Program-made: the position numbers and the translations under genes
Shown: piece by piece, positions 55,077-63,491 of the stretch
Position numbering within the stretch: the first letter of the stretch is position 1
Layout: every line of letters begins with the position of its first letter
Source of the DNA: Peribacillus glennii
Lineage (GTDB): Bacteria; Bacillota; Bacilli; Bacillales; DSM-1321
DNA: 64,000 bases
Assembly: GCF_003429105.1 (NCBI RefSeq)
Contig: NZ_QVTD01000003.1
Span: 62,001-126,000, forward strand
Direction of reading: 5' to 3'
Notes under the pieces: model-generated
What the model was told of the DNA's origin: nothing
What the model saw: the letters and a program-made list of their open reading frames with translations, nothing else
Database searches by the model: none

Positions 55077-55138
55077 TCCGATCCCTCCGGTGTCTATATG
55101 CCATAAAAAATAATTGCTTATTGCTTCTTGCTGTCTTG

Positions 55139-56743
55139 CTACCTTTTTTCGAGTTCTTCTTTTATTAACAACCGTTTCAACAATTTCCCTACTGTATTTC
55201 TTGGCAGTGTCTCTTTGACTTCGAAACTTTTTGGTACTTTATATGGAGTTAATTTCGTATAACAATAGCCTCTCAGTTCCTCTAAATCTATCTGTCTTCC
55301 ATCCTTCGGAACAACATATGCTTTTACTATTTCGCCTTCTTCTTCATGAGGGATGCCTACAACTGCCGCTTCTTTAATATCAGGATGCGAGTATAATACA
55401 CCCTCCACTTCCTGAGGATAAATATTGAAGCCTCCTACAATAATCATTTCTTTTTTGCGGCCGACGATGTAGAAATATCCTTCATCATCCATCGTGGCAA
55501 GGTCGCCTGTATACAGCCAGCCATTTTGCAGGGCCTTCGCGGTTTCGGCTTCGTTGTTCCAATATCCTTTCATGATTTGTGGACCTTTGATCAGTAATTC
55601 CCCGACGCTATTTGGTCCAAGCTCATTGTCGTTTTCATCTATGATGATACAATCCGTCTGGGGGACAGGGATCCCGATGCTTCCTATCTTCTTTTTCCCG
55701 TAAGCTGGATTGCGGTGGGTCGAGGGTGATGATTCCGAGAGCCCGAAACCCTCAGCTATCCGTGTTCCTGTCAATTCTTCAAATCGCTTAATAATTTCTA
55801 CCGGCAGTGGGGCAGAGCCGCATGAACACATCTTCAGGCAATCCAGTCCATACTGATCTGCTTTGGGATGATTCACGAAAGCGTTATACATTTTCGGTAC
55901 ACCAGGAAAGAATGTGGGCTTATATGTTTTAATATTTTCCAATACATTTTCAATCTCGAATTTCCTGAACAACAAGAGGTCGGCGCCAATATAAATTCCC
56001 AGGTTCATCGCGCTCGTCATTGCATAAACATGATACAAAGGAGTGGCGACTAAAACGGTTTCTTTTCCGGGAACCATCGCCGAACCATACATTTGAAAAC
56101 TCTGGATCACATTAGAGGTTAAATTAAAGTGAGTCAACATTGCCCCTTTCATTTTTCCAGTCGTTCCGCCGGTATATTGGATGACTGCAACATCTTCACG
56201 CGCATTTACCTCTTCAGGATCATCCAGGCGGATTCCTTCTCCAATCAATGTTTCGAGATCAATGAATCCTTTCCCTTCTTCTTCACTCAAATGGGAACCG
56301 AGTAAATAGGTAAATGAATGTATGTTTTCCACCTGTTTAATTGCCTGGTATGCAATGGAGTCTCCCACGATGGAACTGATTTGTGAGTCGTTTACAATTT
56401 GTAGCAATTCCCTTGTTGTATACATTGGATTTACTTGAACAACGACTAAACCAAGCGCCTGTGCAGCATAATAGGCAACAATGTAGTGGGGATGGTTGGC
56501 AAGCATAAGACCGATACGATCGCCTTTTTCAAAACCCATTTCTTTCCATTTTCCTGCCAGGCAGTCCACTTGGTACTTGAGGTCTCTGTATGTGGTCCTT
56601 TTGTCTTCAAAAATAATCGCTGTTTTGTCGCCGTATTTTTTGACTGATTGATCCAATAAGGAATAAATTGAGATTTCAGGCAGTTCGAAGAAATCATTTG
56701 TTTGATAAAATGTAAACCAAGGACGGTTTGTCAATTGCTGCAA
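55139..56743 (-). CDS. Acyl-CoA synthetase (long/medium-chain fatty acid-CoA ligase type)
   Basis: ATP-dependent CoA ligase (534 aa). Core motifs are IQYTGGTTGKMKGAMLTHFN (P-loop), EGFGLSESSPSTHRNP, GWLYTGDLATMDDEGYFYIVGRKKEMIIVGGFNIYP and the C-terminal lysine in PRNTVGKLLKR. It activates a free acid for the dehydrogenases. TTG start with GGAGG upstream. It sits between the MFS transporter and the second dehydrogenase, which supports uptake, activation and oxidation as one route. The exact acid is not deducible. Confidence 0.93.
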   Translation of the reverse strand: MQQLTNRPWFTFYQTNDFFELPEISIYSLLDQSVKKYGDKTAIIFEDKRTTYRDLKYQVDCLAGKWKEMGFEKGDRIGLMLANHPHYIVAYYAAQALGLVVVQVNPMYTTRELLQIVNDSQISSIVGDSIAYQAIKQVENIHSFTYLLGSHLSEEEGKGFIDLETLIGEGIRLDDPEEVNAREDVAVIQYTGGTTGKMKGAMLTHFNLTSNVIQSFQMYGSAMVPGKETVLVATPLYHVYAMTSAMNLGIYIGADLLLFRKFEIENVLENIKTYKPTFFPGVPKMYNAFVNHPKADQYGLDCLKMCSCGSAPLPVEIIKRFEELTGTRIAEGFGLSESSPSTHRNPAYGKKKIGSIGIPVPQTDCIIIDENDNELGPNSVGELLIKGPQIMKGYWNNEAETAKALQNGWLYTGDLATMDDEGYFYIVGRKKEMIIVGGFNIYPQEVEGVLYSHPDIKEAAVVGIPHEEEGEIVKAYVVPKDGRQIDLEELRGYCYTKLTPYKVPKSFEVKETLPRNTVGKLLKRLLIKEELEKR

Positions 56744-56773
56744 GGTAATCCCTCCTCCTCTATTTGTTCAAAA

Positions 56774-58036
56774 CTATACATCCATAATCTTCCCTGAAGG
56801 ACTTATTGCAGCAGTATTGGTTCGATCCGGTTTTACATAAATGGAAAAGAGAATTGAAAATAACATGATCATCACACCCATGAATAAGATGGACTGGTTA
56901 AATCCAAGTGCAGTATTATCTCCGGCAAGGTCGATCACGAATCCGGTTAGCATTGGCCCGACAATTCCGGCGATATTCCCTGAGGATGTTAATATGCTTG
57001 TCATTAAGCTGCCCCGTTCCGGCATTAAATGAATGACGATGGTTGGCCCTATTGGTAAAATGGCGTAAGTCAATCCTTTCGCCAGGCACATGGCCGCAAC
57101 AACCCAGACTGGATTTTGAAAAACGATGACTGAAGCCATTAATAAAGCTCCCGCTATCATAGACCCGCCTACTACATAGACCCTTGATATTCTCCAGCTC
57201 TGATTTCGCTTAAATAAAGAGTCCGAAATCATGGAGATAGCAACGTACACCACTACCGATACAATTCCTATCCCGGCAACGGCATATCCCATCTCTACCG
57301 AAGACATCTTAATTACTTTTACTAAATAAACTGGCATCCAAACGGAAATCCACACTACAAAAATGTAAGTGGAAAAATAGGCCAGCGTCGTAAAAAGAGC
57401 AGATGGAGAAGAAAGCAGAATGAGAAAAGACTTTAGATTAAGCTTTTCCAGCTTTTTCTTGGCCACCGATTGCTTTTCTTCCAAGTCCCGGGGTCTTTCC
57501 GATGTAATTTGGATCAACGTGAACCAAATGAGGCTTGCAATCCCCAGGAAGGCAAAAGCCCAGCGCCACCCAAAGATACTTATAGCTGCCACAAGCAGTG
57601 GTGCGACAACCATTGCTCCCACTGTCGCACCTGAAACAACAACCGAATTCGCAAAGGCGCGCTGTTTGGGCGGGAACCAGTTGTTTGCATGGCTGTAGGC
57701 AATCGGGCTGAATGGCCCTTCAAATGCGCCGAGCATGACGCGGTATGCAACCAACAAGGCCAGTCCAGTGATGCCCAACACGCCAAACTGCAATACTGCC
57801 CAAGTCAGCATTAGGATGCCCAGCATTTTTTTGGCGCCAATCCGGTCAGCCCAAGCGGCACCGACAATTCCGGTCACTGGATAAAGCCAGTAGTAACTGC
57901 TGCCAACCAGCCCCCATTGGACATTAGAAAGGTCAAATTCCTTCATGATGGGTACTGCTGCAAGCCCGACAATTGATTTATCCGCAAAGTTTATGATTTG
58001 TCCTAAAAATAACAGTAATAGAACAACCCAACGCAT
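56774..58036 (-). CDS. MFS transporter (anion:cation symporter type)
   Basis: 420 residues with twelve spans. FADKSIVGLAAVPIMKEFDLSNVQWGLVGSSYYWLYPVTGIVGAAWADRIGAKKML is characteristic of the ACS/phthalate-like MFS branch that imports organic acids. AGGAGG lies 8-10 nt before the ATG. As the second gene of the sigma-54 unit it most likely brings in the acid that the ligase then activates; inferred. Confidence 0.88.
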   Translation of the reverse strand: MRWVVLLLLFLGQIINFADKSIVGLAAVPIMKEFDLSNVQWGLVGSSYYWLYPVTGIVGAAWADRIGAKKMLGILMLTWAVLQFGVLGITGLALLVAYRVMLGAFEGPFSPIAYSHANNWFPPKQRAFANSVVVSGATVGAMVVAPLLVAAISIFGWRWAFAFLGIASLIWFTLIQITSERPRDLEEKQSVAKKKLEKLNLKSFLILLSSPSALFTTLAYFSTYIFVVWISVWMPVYLVKVIKMSSVEMGYAVAGIGIVSVVVYVAISMISDSLFKRNQSWRISRVYVVGGSMIAGALLMASVIVFQNPVWVVAAMCLAKGLTYAILPIGPTIVIHLMPERGSLMTSILTSSGNIAGIVGPMLTGFVIDLAGDNTALGFNQSILFMGVMIMLFSILFSIYVKPDRTNTAAISPSGKIMDV

Positions 58037-58088
58037 GATGTAATTCCTCCTATTTCAGTAGAAGTCCCAAATCTAGTTTAAAAGGGGG

Positions 58089-59237
58089 TTAATTTACCTC
58101 AAGGACATTACGGGCAATTATCAGACGCTGGATCTCGTTTGTGCCTTCATATATCTTGGTGATCCTGGCATCCCGGTAAAACCGTTCAACCGGGTATTCA
58201 GCCATATACCCCATGCCGCCATGAATCTGCACAGCCTTATCTGCGACCCTGTTAAATACATCCGAAGCAAACAGTTTTGCCATCGATGCTTCTTTTATTA
58301 CTTTTTTTCCTTCATCGATCATTTTGGCAGCTTCCATTGTAAGAGCCCTGGCAGCGGCTGTTTCCGTAGCCATATCCGCCAGCATCCACTGAATCGCTTG
58401 GTTTGAAGCGATTGGTTTGCCAAATTGTATTCTTTCTTTTGCATACGCGGCTGACAGCTCAATTAACTTCTCGCTGGAACCCACAGAACGTGCGGCCAGG
58501 CCAACGCGTCCTTCAGCTAATATTTTCAAGGCTGACATATAGCCCATTCCTACCTCCCCGATGACGTTAGAGTCGGGAACAACACAATCTTCAAAGATTA
58601 TCTGGCTTGTGTAGGAGCCGCGAAGCCCCATTTTTTTATCTTTTTTGCCGACAATTAATCCGGGAAAATCCTTCTCAATCAAAAAAGCTGTGATTCCGCC
58701 TTTGGCGCCCTTTTCTTTATCCGTCCCGGCAAAAACGGTAAATACATCGGCAACCGGCCCATTGGTGATAAAATGTTTGGTACCGTTTACAATCCACTGG
58801 TCTCCTTTTTTCTCGGCTACAGTTGATAGATTGGTAGCATCCGATCCCGCGCCCGGCTCAGATAAGGCAAAAGCCGCGATTTTATTCCCTGCCGCCATGT
58901 CAGGCAAATATTTTCTTTTCAAGGATTCTGAAGCAAGCTTCACTAATCCTGTACTCCCAATACCGGTATGGGCGCTTATCAAGGAAACATATCCGTTATG
59001 TGTCCGGCCTAATTGTTCCAGCACAATCGCTTTTCCGACTGCTCCGAGACCTATTCCGCCGTATTCCTCGGGAATGCTCATTCCAAAAAGACCCAGTTTC
59101 TTTGCTTTCTCTACTAGATGCTGCGGAATGGCATCTTCTTCTTCAATCTGGGATGCATATGGCTCAACCTCGTTTTCTACGAAATTGCGGATCATCATTT
59201 TCATTTGGTCCATTTCATTTGATGGTTCAACTGTCAT
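58089..59237 (-). CDS. Acyl-CoA dehydrogenase, first gene of the sigma-54 unit
   Basis: FAD-dependent dehydrogenase (382 aa). Motifs are AAFALSEPGAGSDATNLSTVA, KHFITNGPVADVFTVFAGT, QIHGGMGYMAEYPVERFYRD and the catalytic Glu in ARITKIYEGTNEIQ. The leader is short (about 31 nt) behind the sigma-54 promoter at 59279-59294. AAGGTGA lies before the ATG. It opens a six-gene operon for uptake, activation and beta-oxidation-like breakdown of an organic acid. It closely resembles butyryl/short-chain dehydrogenases. Confidence 0.93.
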   Translation of the reverse strand: MTVEPSNEMDQMKMMIRNFVENEVEPYASQIEEEDAIPQHLVEKAKKLGLFGMSIPEEYGGIGLGAVGKAIVLEQLGRTHNGYVSLISAHTGIGSTGLVKLASESLKRKYLPDMAAGNKIAAFALSEPGAGSDATNLSTVAEKKGDQWIVNGTKHFITNGPVADVFTVFAGTDKEKGAKGGITAFLIEKDFPGLIVGKKDKKMGLRGSYTSQIIFEDCVVPDSNVIGEVGMGYMSALKILAEGRVGLAARSVGSSEKLIELSAAYAKERIQFGKPIASNQAIQWMLADMATETAAARALTMEAAKMIDEGKKVIKEASMAKLFASDVFNRVADKAVQIHGGMGYMAEYPVERFYRDARITKIYEGTNEIQRLIIARNVLEVN

Positions 59238-59278
59238 TTTTTAGTCACCTTCTCTTTTTTTTATGTATTTATTTAAAA

Positions 59279-59294
59279 TGCAAGTTTCATGCCA
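59279..59294 (-). promoter_or_regulatory. Sigma-54 (-24/-12) promoter of the acyl-CoA operon
   Basis: Minus strand TGGCAT-GAAAC-TTGCA, matching TGGCAY-N5-TTGCW exactly with the GG and GC dinucleotides at the correct spacing. It ends 42 nt before the ATG of the dehydrogenase. Confidence 0.88.
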
Positions 59295-59414
59295 AATCTG
59301 ATGCTCACAATTTAACGGACCGTTGAACCTATTAATAATTCAATAATGAATTAAATTTGTCGAAAATCGTATAATAGCCTGATTCATTTTTGAATTAGTT
59401 GATTTATTTTTATG

Positions 59415-59442
59415 CAGATAAAATATCAATCTTTCTTATCTG
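59415..59442. promoter_or_regulatory. Upstream dyad (probable activator site) of the acyl-CoA operon
   Basis: CAGATAA-N14-TTATCTG, a perfect 7+7 dyad about 120 bp upstream of the -24 element. The same geometry recurs at 60583-60610 near the second sigma-54 promoter. Candidate site for the Fis-type HTH of the activator at 61.5-63.2 kb. Confidence 0.6.
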
Positions 59443-59454
59443 TTAAAGCAGAAA

Positions 59455-59566
59455 ACAGGCTAAGTAACCATGTCGATTTGTGATCGCCTGTGTGACCCGC
59501 ATCCTCTGGCAGACTACACCTGGTCATTGCTTTACCAAGGTTCGCCAATTGTCGGGTTTTTCCCGT
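59455..59566. repeat. Structured repeat element, copy A
   Basis: About 110 nt downstream of the panE-like stop and upstream of the activator dyad. Plus-strand landmarks: ACAGGC-TAAGTA (59455-59466), CTGTGTGA (59488-59495), CTAC (59514-59517), a stem ACCTGG/CCAAGGT (59518-59523 with 59535-59541) and GCCAAT (59544-59549). Landmark spacing is the same as in copy B. Strand of function unknown; a U-G pair possible only on the plus strand hints at plus. Confidence 0.7.
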
Positions 59567-59576
59567 TTTAGTTACA

Positions 59577-60491
59577 TCAGATTTTAGTAACATCGGAAAA
59601 CTTTAAAAGATGATAGATTGTTTGCAATATCGGTGTGGGTACATTTAATTCCCGCCCTTTTTTAACGATATAACCGCAGATTGATTCATACTCCATCTGT
59701 TTTCCATTCAGTTTATCCTGTAGCATAGAGGTTTTGTGTTTTCTTGCTATGCTTCCTTGTTCCATAATCGTTTCGTAAAAATTGGCGTCGATCCCTTTTC
59801 CCATCCCATTAGCAACTGATATAGCTTCTTTACAAATACTTTCTGCGGTCAGCCGCAAGCCCTCATTCTCCAAAATTTGTCCCACTTCGGCTTCAGCAAC
59901 AGCAGACAATGGATTGAACGTGACATTCCAAAGCAGTTTCTTCCACTTTTGATTCAGGATGTTGCTTGATGGATATGTTTCAATGCCCGCATTTTGAAAA
60001 AGGGAGGTAACTTTTCCTAAACCGGCTTGACCCTTGCTGTCCAGCGAACCGATCATTAGGCGGGGCACCATTCCAATATGCTCGACGATTCCCGGCTCCT
60101 TTACAAAAGCCTGAATATAAGTAGCAGCCGACATTACCCTTTCCGTGCCAAAAATGTCACTTAACTTTTCTTCGTTGTCCACACCGTTTTGGAGGGTTAA
60201 AATGACTGTGTCTTTCTTCAGATATGGAAGCAGTTTCCTGGCTGTTTTTATTGTATCCGTTGATTTGACGCAAAATAAAACCAGTTCAGCCCCTTCCATT
60301 TCTTCATACCGATCCGTAAAAGTCCCATCCACGCGGAAATTTTCTGTTTCACTTATAATCAAAAGCCCCTTGTCCTGCATTTGTTCGTAATGCCTTCCTC
60401 TGGCCAAAAAAACAACATCATGTCCTGCAACCGCCAATTTGGCGCCAAAATAACCTCCGACGGCCCCTGCACCTGCAATTCCAATTTTCAA
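59577..60491 (-). CDS. Ketopantoate-reductase-like dehydrogenase (PanE/ApbA family)
   Basis: NADPH-dependent 2-keto acid reductase fold, 304 aa. Starts MKIGIAGAGAVGGYFGAKLA (Rossmann loop) and contains LVLFCVKSTDT, LTLQNGVDN and WKKLLWNVTFNPLSAVAEA with the catalytic Lys and Asn. In this setting it is more likely a hydroxy-acid dehydrogenase of the catabolic route than the pantothenate enzyme; that is inferred from the sigma-54 promoter and neighbours. TTG 60491 has GGGAGGGA 6 nt before it. The frame extending to 60512 would put the RBS inside the gene. Confidence 0.87.
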   Translation of the reverse strand: MKIGIAGAGAVGGYFGAKLAVAGHDVVFLARGRHYEQMQDKGLLIISETENFRVDGTFTDRYEEMEGAELVLFCVKSTDTIKTARKLLPYLKKDTVILTLQNGVDNEEKLSDIFGTERVMSAATYIQAFVKEPGIVEHIGMVPRLMIGSLDSKGQAGLGKVTSLFQNAGIETYPSSNILNQKWKKLLWNVTFNPLSAVAEAEVGQILENEGLRLTAESICKEAISVANGMGKGIDANFYETIMEQGSIARKHKTSMLQDKLNGKQMEYESICGYIVKKGRELNVPTPILQTIYHLLKFSDVTKI

Positions 60492-60532
60492 AATATCTCC
60501 CTCCCTGATCAATATCGTTTATTATTTTTAGA

Positions 60533-60548
60533 TGCAATTTTTATGCCA
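60533..60548 (-). promoter_or_regulatory. Sigma-54 (-24/-12) promoter of the panE-like gene
   Basis: Minus strand TGGCAT-AAAAA-TTGCA, a perfect match to TGGCAY-N5-TTGCW, again 42 nt before the start codon, the same distance as at the acyl-CoA operon. Confidence 0.87.
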
Positions 60549-60582
60549 GATCTTAAGAAAGTTAGAATGTTTAAAATAAAAG

Positions 60583-60610
60583 CAAATAGTAAGAGGATTT
60601 TTCTTATTTG
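60583..60610. promoter_or_regulatory. Upstream dyad near the panE-like sigma-54 promoter
   Basis: CAAATAG-N14-TTATTTG, the same geometry as the dyad at 59415-59442 (CARATAR-N14-TTATYTG), about 35 bp upstream of the -24 element and also about 85 bp before the divergent aldolase ATG, so one site could serve both genes. Confidence 0.55.
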
Positions 60611-60693
60611 TGGAAAATAAATAATATTGATAAAGATTCTGATTATATTTGTTTATCGCATGATTGGTAAGCATGAAAGAAAGGAATGAGGGA

Positions 60694-61461
60694 ATGGCAT
60701 CAAATTTGGTTTTGAACATGAAACCTCCTGTGTTTTCTTCCATCGAAGAGGAAAGACAGCATTTAAAACAAAAATTAGCCGGGGCATTTCGTTTATTCTC
60801 TAAATTTGGTTTTGATGAGGGGGTAGCCGGGCATATCACGGCAAGGGATCCCGAGAAAAAGGATCATTTCTGGGTGAATCCTTTTGGAATGCACTTTAGC
60901 CTGATCAAGGCCTCGGATTTAATCCTTTGCAATCATGAAGGAGAGGTAGTGGAAGGAAATCTTCCTGTTAATCGCGCTGCATTTGCAATCCATTCTCAGG
61001 TGCATGCCGCACGGCCGGATGTAATAGCTGCCGCCCACGCCCATTCTGTTTATGGGAAGTCCTGGTCTTCTCTGGGCCGCTTGCTTGATCCAATAACACA
61101 GGATGCCTGTGCGTTTTACAATGACCATTCATTATTTGATGATTATACTGGTGTTGTTCTGGATGTTGAAGAAGGCCAGCGAATTGGGAAAGCGCTCGCA
61201 AACAATAAAGCGTGCATCCTAAGGAATCATGGCTTGCTGACAGTCGGGCAAACGGTCGATGAGGCTGCCTGGTGGTTCATTACGATGGAACGTTCATGCC
61301 AGGCCCAGTTGCTTGCCGAATCAGCGGGCAAGCCTGTGTTAATTGATGCGGAGAATGCGGAGGTTACGAGAGGGCAAGTCGGGAATACACAGGCCGGGTG
61401 GTTTCAATTCCAGCCGTTATGGAACCGCATTGTGAAGGAACAGCCTGATTTCCTGGATTAG
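60694..61461 (+). CDS. Class II aldolase/adducin family protein
   Basis: The only intact plus-strand gene, 255 aa, zinc-dependent aldolase or decarboxylase-like fold. Metal ligands are HSQVHAARPDVIAAAHAHS (His-x-His region) and RNHGLLTVG, with GVAGHITARDP near the N-terminus. It is divergent from the panE-like gene. The family covers fuculose-phosphate aldolase, 3-oxo-tetronate decarboxylases and related enzymes; the substrate is unknown. ATG 60694 has AAAGGA 8 nt before it; ATG 60673 and TTG 60664 are upstream alternatives without good RBS. Confidence 0.88.
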   Translation: MASNLVLNMKPPVFSSIEEERQHLKQKLAGAFRLFSKFGFDEGVAGHITARDPEKKDHFWVNPFGMHFSLIKASDLILCNHEGEVVEGNLPVNRAAFAIHSQVHAARPDVIAAAHAHSVYGKSWSSLGRLLDPITQDACAFYNDHSLFDDYTGVVLDVEEGQRIGKALANNKACILRNHGLLTVGQTVDEAAWWFITMERSCQAQLLAESAGKPVLIDAENAEVTRGQVGNTQAGWFQFQPLWNRIVKEQPDFLD

Positions 61462-61481
61462 CGGTGTATAAGATCTATAGA

Positions 61482-61514
61482 AAAAGACGAAGTCTTATCA
61501 AAGCTTCGTCTTTT
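61482..61514. terminator. Bidirectional terminator between the aldolase and the sigma-54 activator
   Basis: AAAAGACGAAG (61482-61492) pairs with CTTCGTCTTTT (61504-61514) across an 11-nt loop, giving T tracts in both directions. It overlaps the last codons of the activator gene, so the two convergent genes share it. Confidence 0.88.
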
Positions 61515-63192
61515 CCTTTACATCGATATTATATTTCTTCAGCTTCCTGACAATTGTAGCCTGGCTTGATTCCAAAGCTTCGGCGAGCTCGTAGGTAGTG
61601 TTGCATGTTTGTACTGCAGAAGCCAATATTTTTCTTTCAGCTTGTTCGACAGCCTCTTTTAATGACATCTCGTTCGATTTGCCAAGTTCTTTTTGGTTCG
61701 CCCCTTTATAATCGTCTGGCAGGCTATCAACCGTAATCATGCTGTCCGGCGTCGTTAAAACAAGCCTCTCAATTAAGTTCTGAAGCTCCCTTACATTCCC
61801 CGGCCAATCAAAATGGAAAAAGAAATCACGCAAGTGGGGATCGAATTTTTTTTGAAAATGATAGCGCTGATTCATCGTTTGCAAAAATAAATCTGCAAGC
61901 GGCAAAATATCATCCCTTCTTTCACGCAAAGGAGGAATTGTAATAGGTATTACATGGAGACGATAATATAAATCCTCGCGGAATTCCCCATTGTGTACCA
62001 TTTCTTTTAAATTCCTGTTTGTGGCTGAAATGATACGGACATCAACCTTTTTTGGTTTTGTTCCACCGATCCGTTGGATTTCTCTCTCTTGTATAACGCG
62101 TAGCAGCTTTACTTGCAATGATAAAGGAAGCTCCCCTATTTCATCCAAAAATAGGATCCCGCCCTCCGCCATTTCAAACATTCCTGGTTTACCTTTACGG
62201 TTTGCCCCAGTAAACGCACCCATTTCATAACCAAACAATTCCGATTCTAAAAGTTCAGGTGGGATCGCCCCGCAATTAATCTTAATAAATTCCCCTTTTG
62301 AAGAGCGATTGCTCCTGGTGAAAAGGTTGCGTGCAATTACCTCTTTTCCAACACCTGTTTCTCCCAGCAGCAACACAGTTGCATCAACATCTGAAATCCT
62401 TCCAATGACTTCGTGGATTTCCCTCATTTTATCACTTACAAAGATAATCCCGTCCATGGGGGCCATTGTTTTAAGCTTTTCGATCTCTTTTTTATATTTA
62501 TTGTTTAGTTCATTGGCCTTTTTTAATTCCTGCATCAGGTCATTGAGGTCAGATAAATCACGGATATTGGTGACAACTCTTTCGATTTCACCTTCCTCAT
62601 TGAATACCGGGCTGCCGGTAATGAGCGTTTCTTTGCCTGCATAATTCGGCTGAACAAGAGAAACGGTCCTCCTTTGTTTGACTACCTTATGTGTTACGCT
62701 GGAAGTCAAAATCCCCCTTTTTATCAATTGGTCAACTGATTTCCCGACATAATATTCTTTCGGTATGCCGGTGATTCTCTCAATCGCTGAATTTGTACGG
62801 ATTGTAATTCCGTCGCGATCGGTAATATAGATCCCGTCATACGAATTTTCAATGATCGCATCATATGCACGCTTTTGCTTTTCCAATGTTCTTACACGCC
62901 TGAACATTTCATCTAAAAGCGCCGTTTCATGTCCAATATATACTTGAGATTGCTTGTCCGCTATTTTTCGTTCGCTCTTAAAAAATGCTAATTTTCTAGT
63001 TCCGATACGAGCTACAGCTGCTTTTCGTTTATCCAGGTACTCCCATTCTGTTAATACATCATGTATGTTGCTCAGGCGGCCGGGACTAACATCCAAGAGC
63101 TCCCTAAAACATTTATTGTAATCAATAAGGCAGTCGTCATGACTTAAGAGAATTGCAGGAAGCGATATTTCTCCTATTATTGAAGAAACCAT
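61498..63192 (-). CDS. PAS-domain sigma-54-dependent activator (enhancer-binding protein)
   Basis: Transcription activator for RpoN promoters, 564 aa. Residues ~1-100 are a sensor region, ~110-215 a PAS domain (ENSYDGIYITDRDGITIRTNSAIERITGIPKEYYVG), then a coiled linker and the AAA+ core: Walker A LLGETGVGKEVIARN near 280, GAFTGANRKGKPG near 328 (the sigma-54-contact loop) and Walker B LFLDEIGELPL. The C-terminus is a Fis-type HTH (TYELAEALESSQATIVRKLKKY). It very likely controls the sigma-54 promoters at 59.3 and 60.5 kb. ATG 63192 or GTG 63204; RBS is weak for both. A terminator precedes it closely. Confidence 0.93.
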   Translation of the reverse strand: MVSSIIGEISLPAILLSHDDCLIDYNKCFRELLDVSPGRLSNIHDVLTEWEYLDKRKAAVARIGTRKLAFFKSERKIADKQSQVYIGHETALLDEMFRRVRTLEKQKRAYDAIIENSYDGIYITDRDGITIRTNSAIERITGIPKEYYVGKSVDQLIKRGILTSSVTHKVVKQRRTVSLVQPNYAGKETLITGSPVFNEEGEIERVVTNIRDLSDLNDLMQELKKANELNNKYKKEIEKLKTMAPMDGIIFVSDKMREIHEVIGRISDVDATVLLLGETGVGKEVIARNLFTRSNRSSKGEFIKINCGAIPPELLESELFGYEMGAFTGANRKGKPGMFEMAEGGILFLDEIGELPLSLQVKLLRVIQEREIQRIGGTKPKKVDVRIISATNRNLKEMVHNGEFREDLYYRLHVIPITIPPLRERRDDILPLADLFLQTMNQRYHFQKKFDPHLRDFFFHFDWPGNVRELQNLIERLVLTTPDSMITVDSLPDDYKGANQKELGKSNEMSLKEAVEQAERKILASAVQTCNTTYELAEALESSQATIVRKLKKYNIDVKEKTKL

Positions 63193-63226
63193 TAAAAACA
63201 CCACGTTTCATGCATTAATGTAAACA

Positions 63227-63274
63227 AATAAAACCCAGCGACAAAGGAGTTCCTTTATGTCATTGGGTTTTATT
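63227..63274. terminator. Strong hairpin terminator just before the activator gene
   Basis: AATAAAACCCA (63227-63237) pairs with TGGGTTTTATT (63264-63274), and inner GACAAAGGA/TCCTTTATGTC extends the stem. Reading leftward it ends in TTTTATTTG, 35 nt before the activator ATG. Reading rightward it also has a T tract. Confidence 0.8.
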
Positions 63275-63319
63275 AGGGAGAAAGGAAAACATGAAACTTT
63301 ACTTTCTCATAAAAATCAA

Positions 63320-63432
63320 CACAGGATAAGTACACCACTTCCTGTGGCAACGTCTGTGTGATCCAACATCGGGTGGTCCTCAACTACGCCTCTTTTCACA
63401 TATACAGAGGCTTGCCAATCGGAAAGTTTTCT
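63320..63432. repeat. Structured repeat element, copy B
   Basis: Same layout as copy A. Plus-strand landmarks: CACAGGA-TAAGTA (63320-63332) with a perfect TCCTGTG (63340-63346) hairpin partner, TGGCAA (63345-63350) pairing with TTGCCA (63412-63417), CTGTGTGA (63354-63361), CTAC (63384-63387), GCCTCT/AGAGGC stem (63388-63393 with 63406-63411) and GCCAAT (63414-63419). It lies between a MaoC-type gene and the terminator in front of the sigma-54 activator. Confidence 0.72.
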
Positions 63433-63491
63433 TCAGCTTTGCAATGGATTTATTATAATCACGGTTAGAAAACGCTTGCATTTATTGGCGC

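Noticed and set aside
58645..59244. Open frame of 199 codons on the plus strand opposite the acyl-CoA dehydrogenase
   Set aside because: Antisense shadow, runs past the start codon of the real gene and has no RBS.
59455..63432. The two structured repeats as ends of a transposon (attL/attR-like)
   Set aside because: They are direct, not inverted, have diverged at paired positions, and the DNA between them holds no recombinase.
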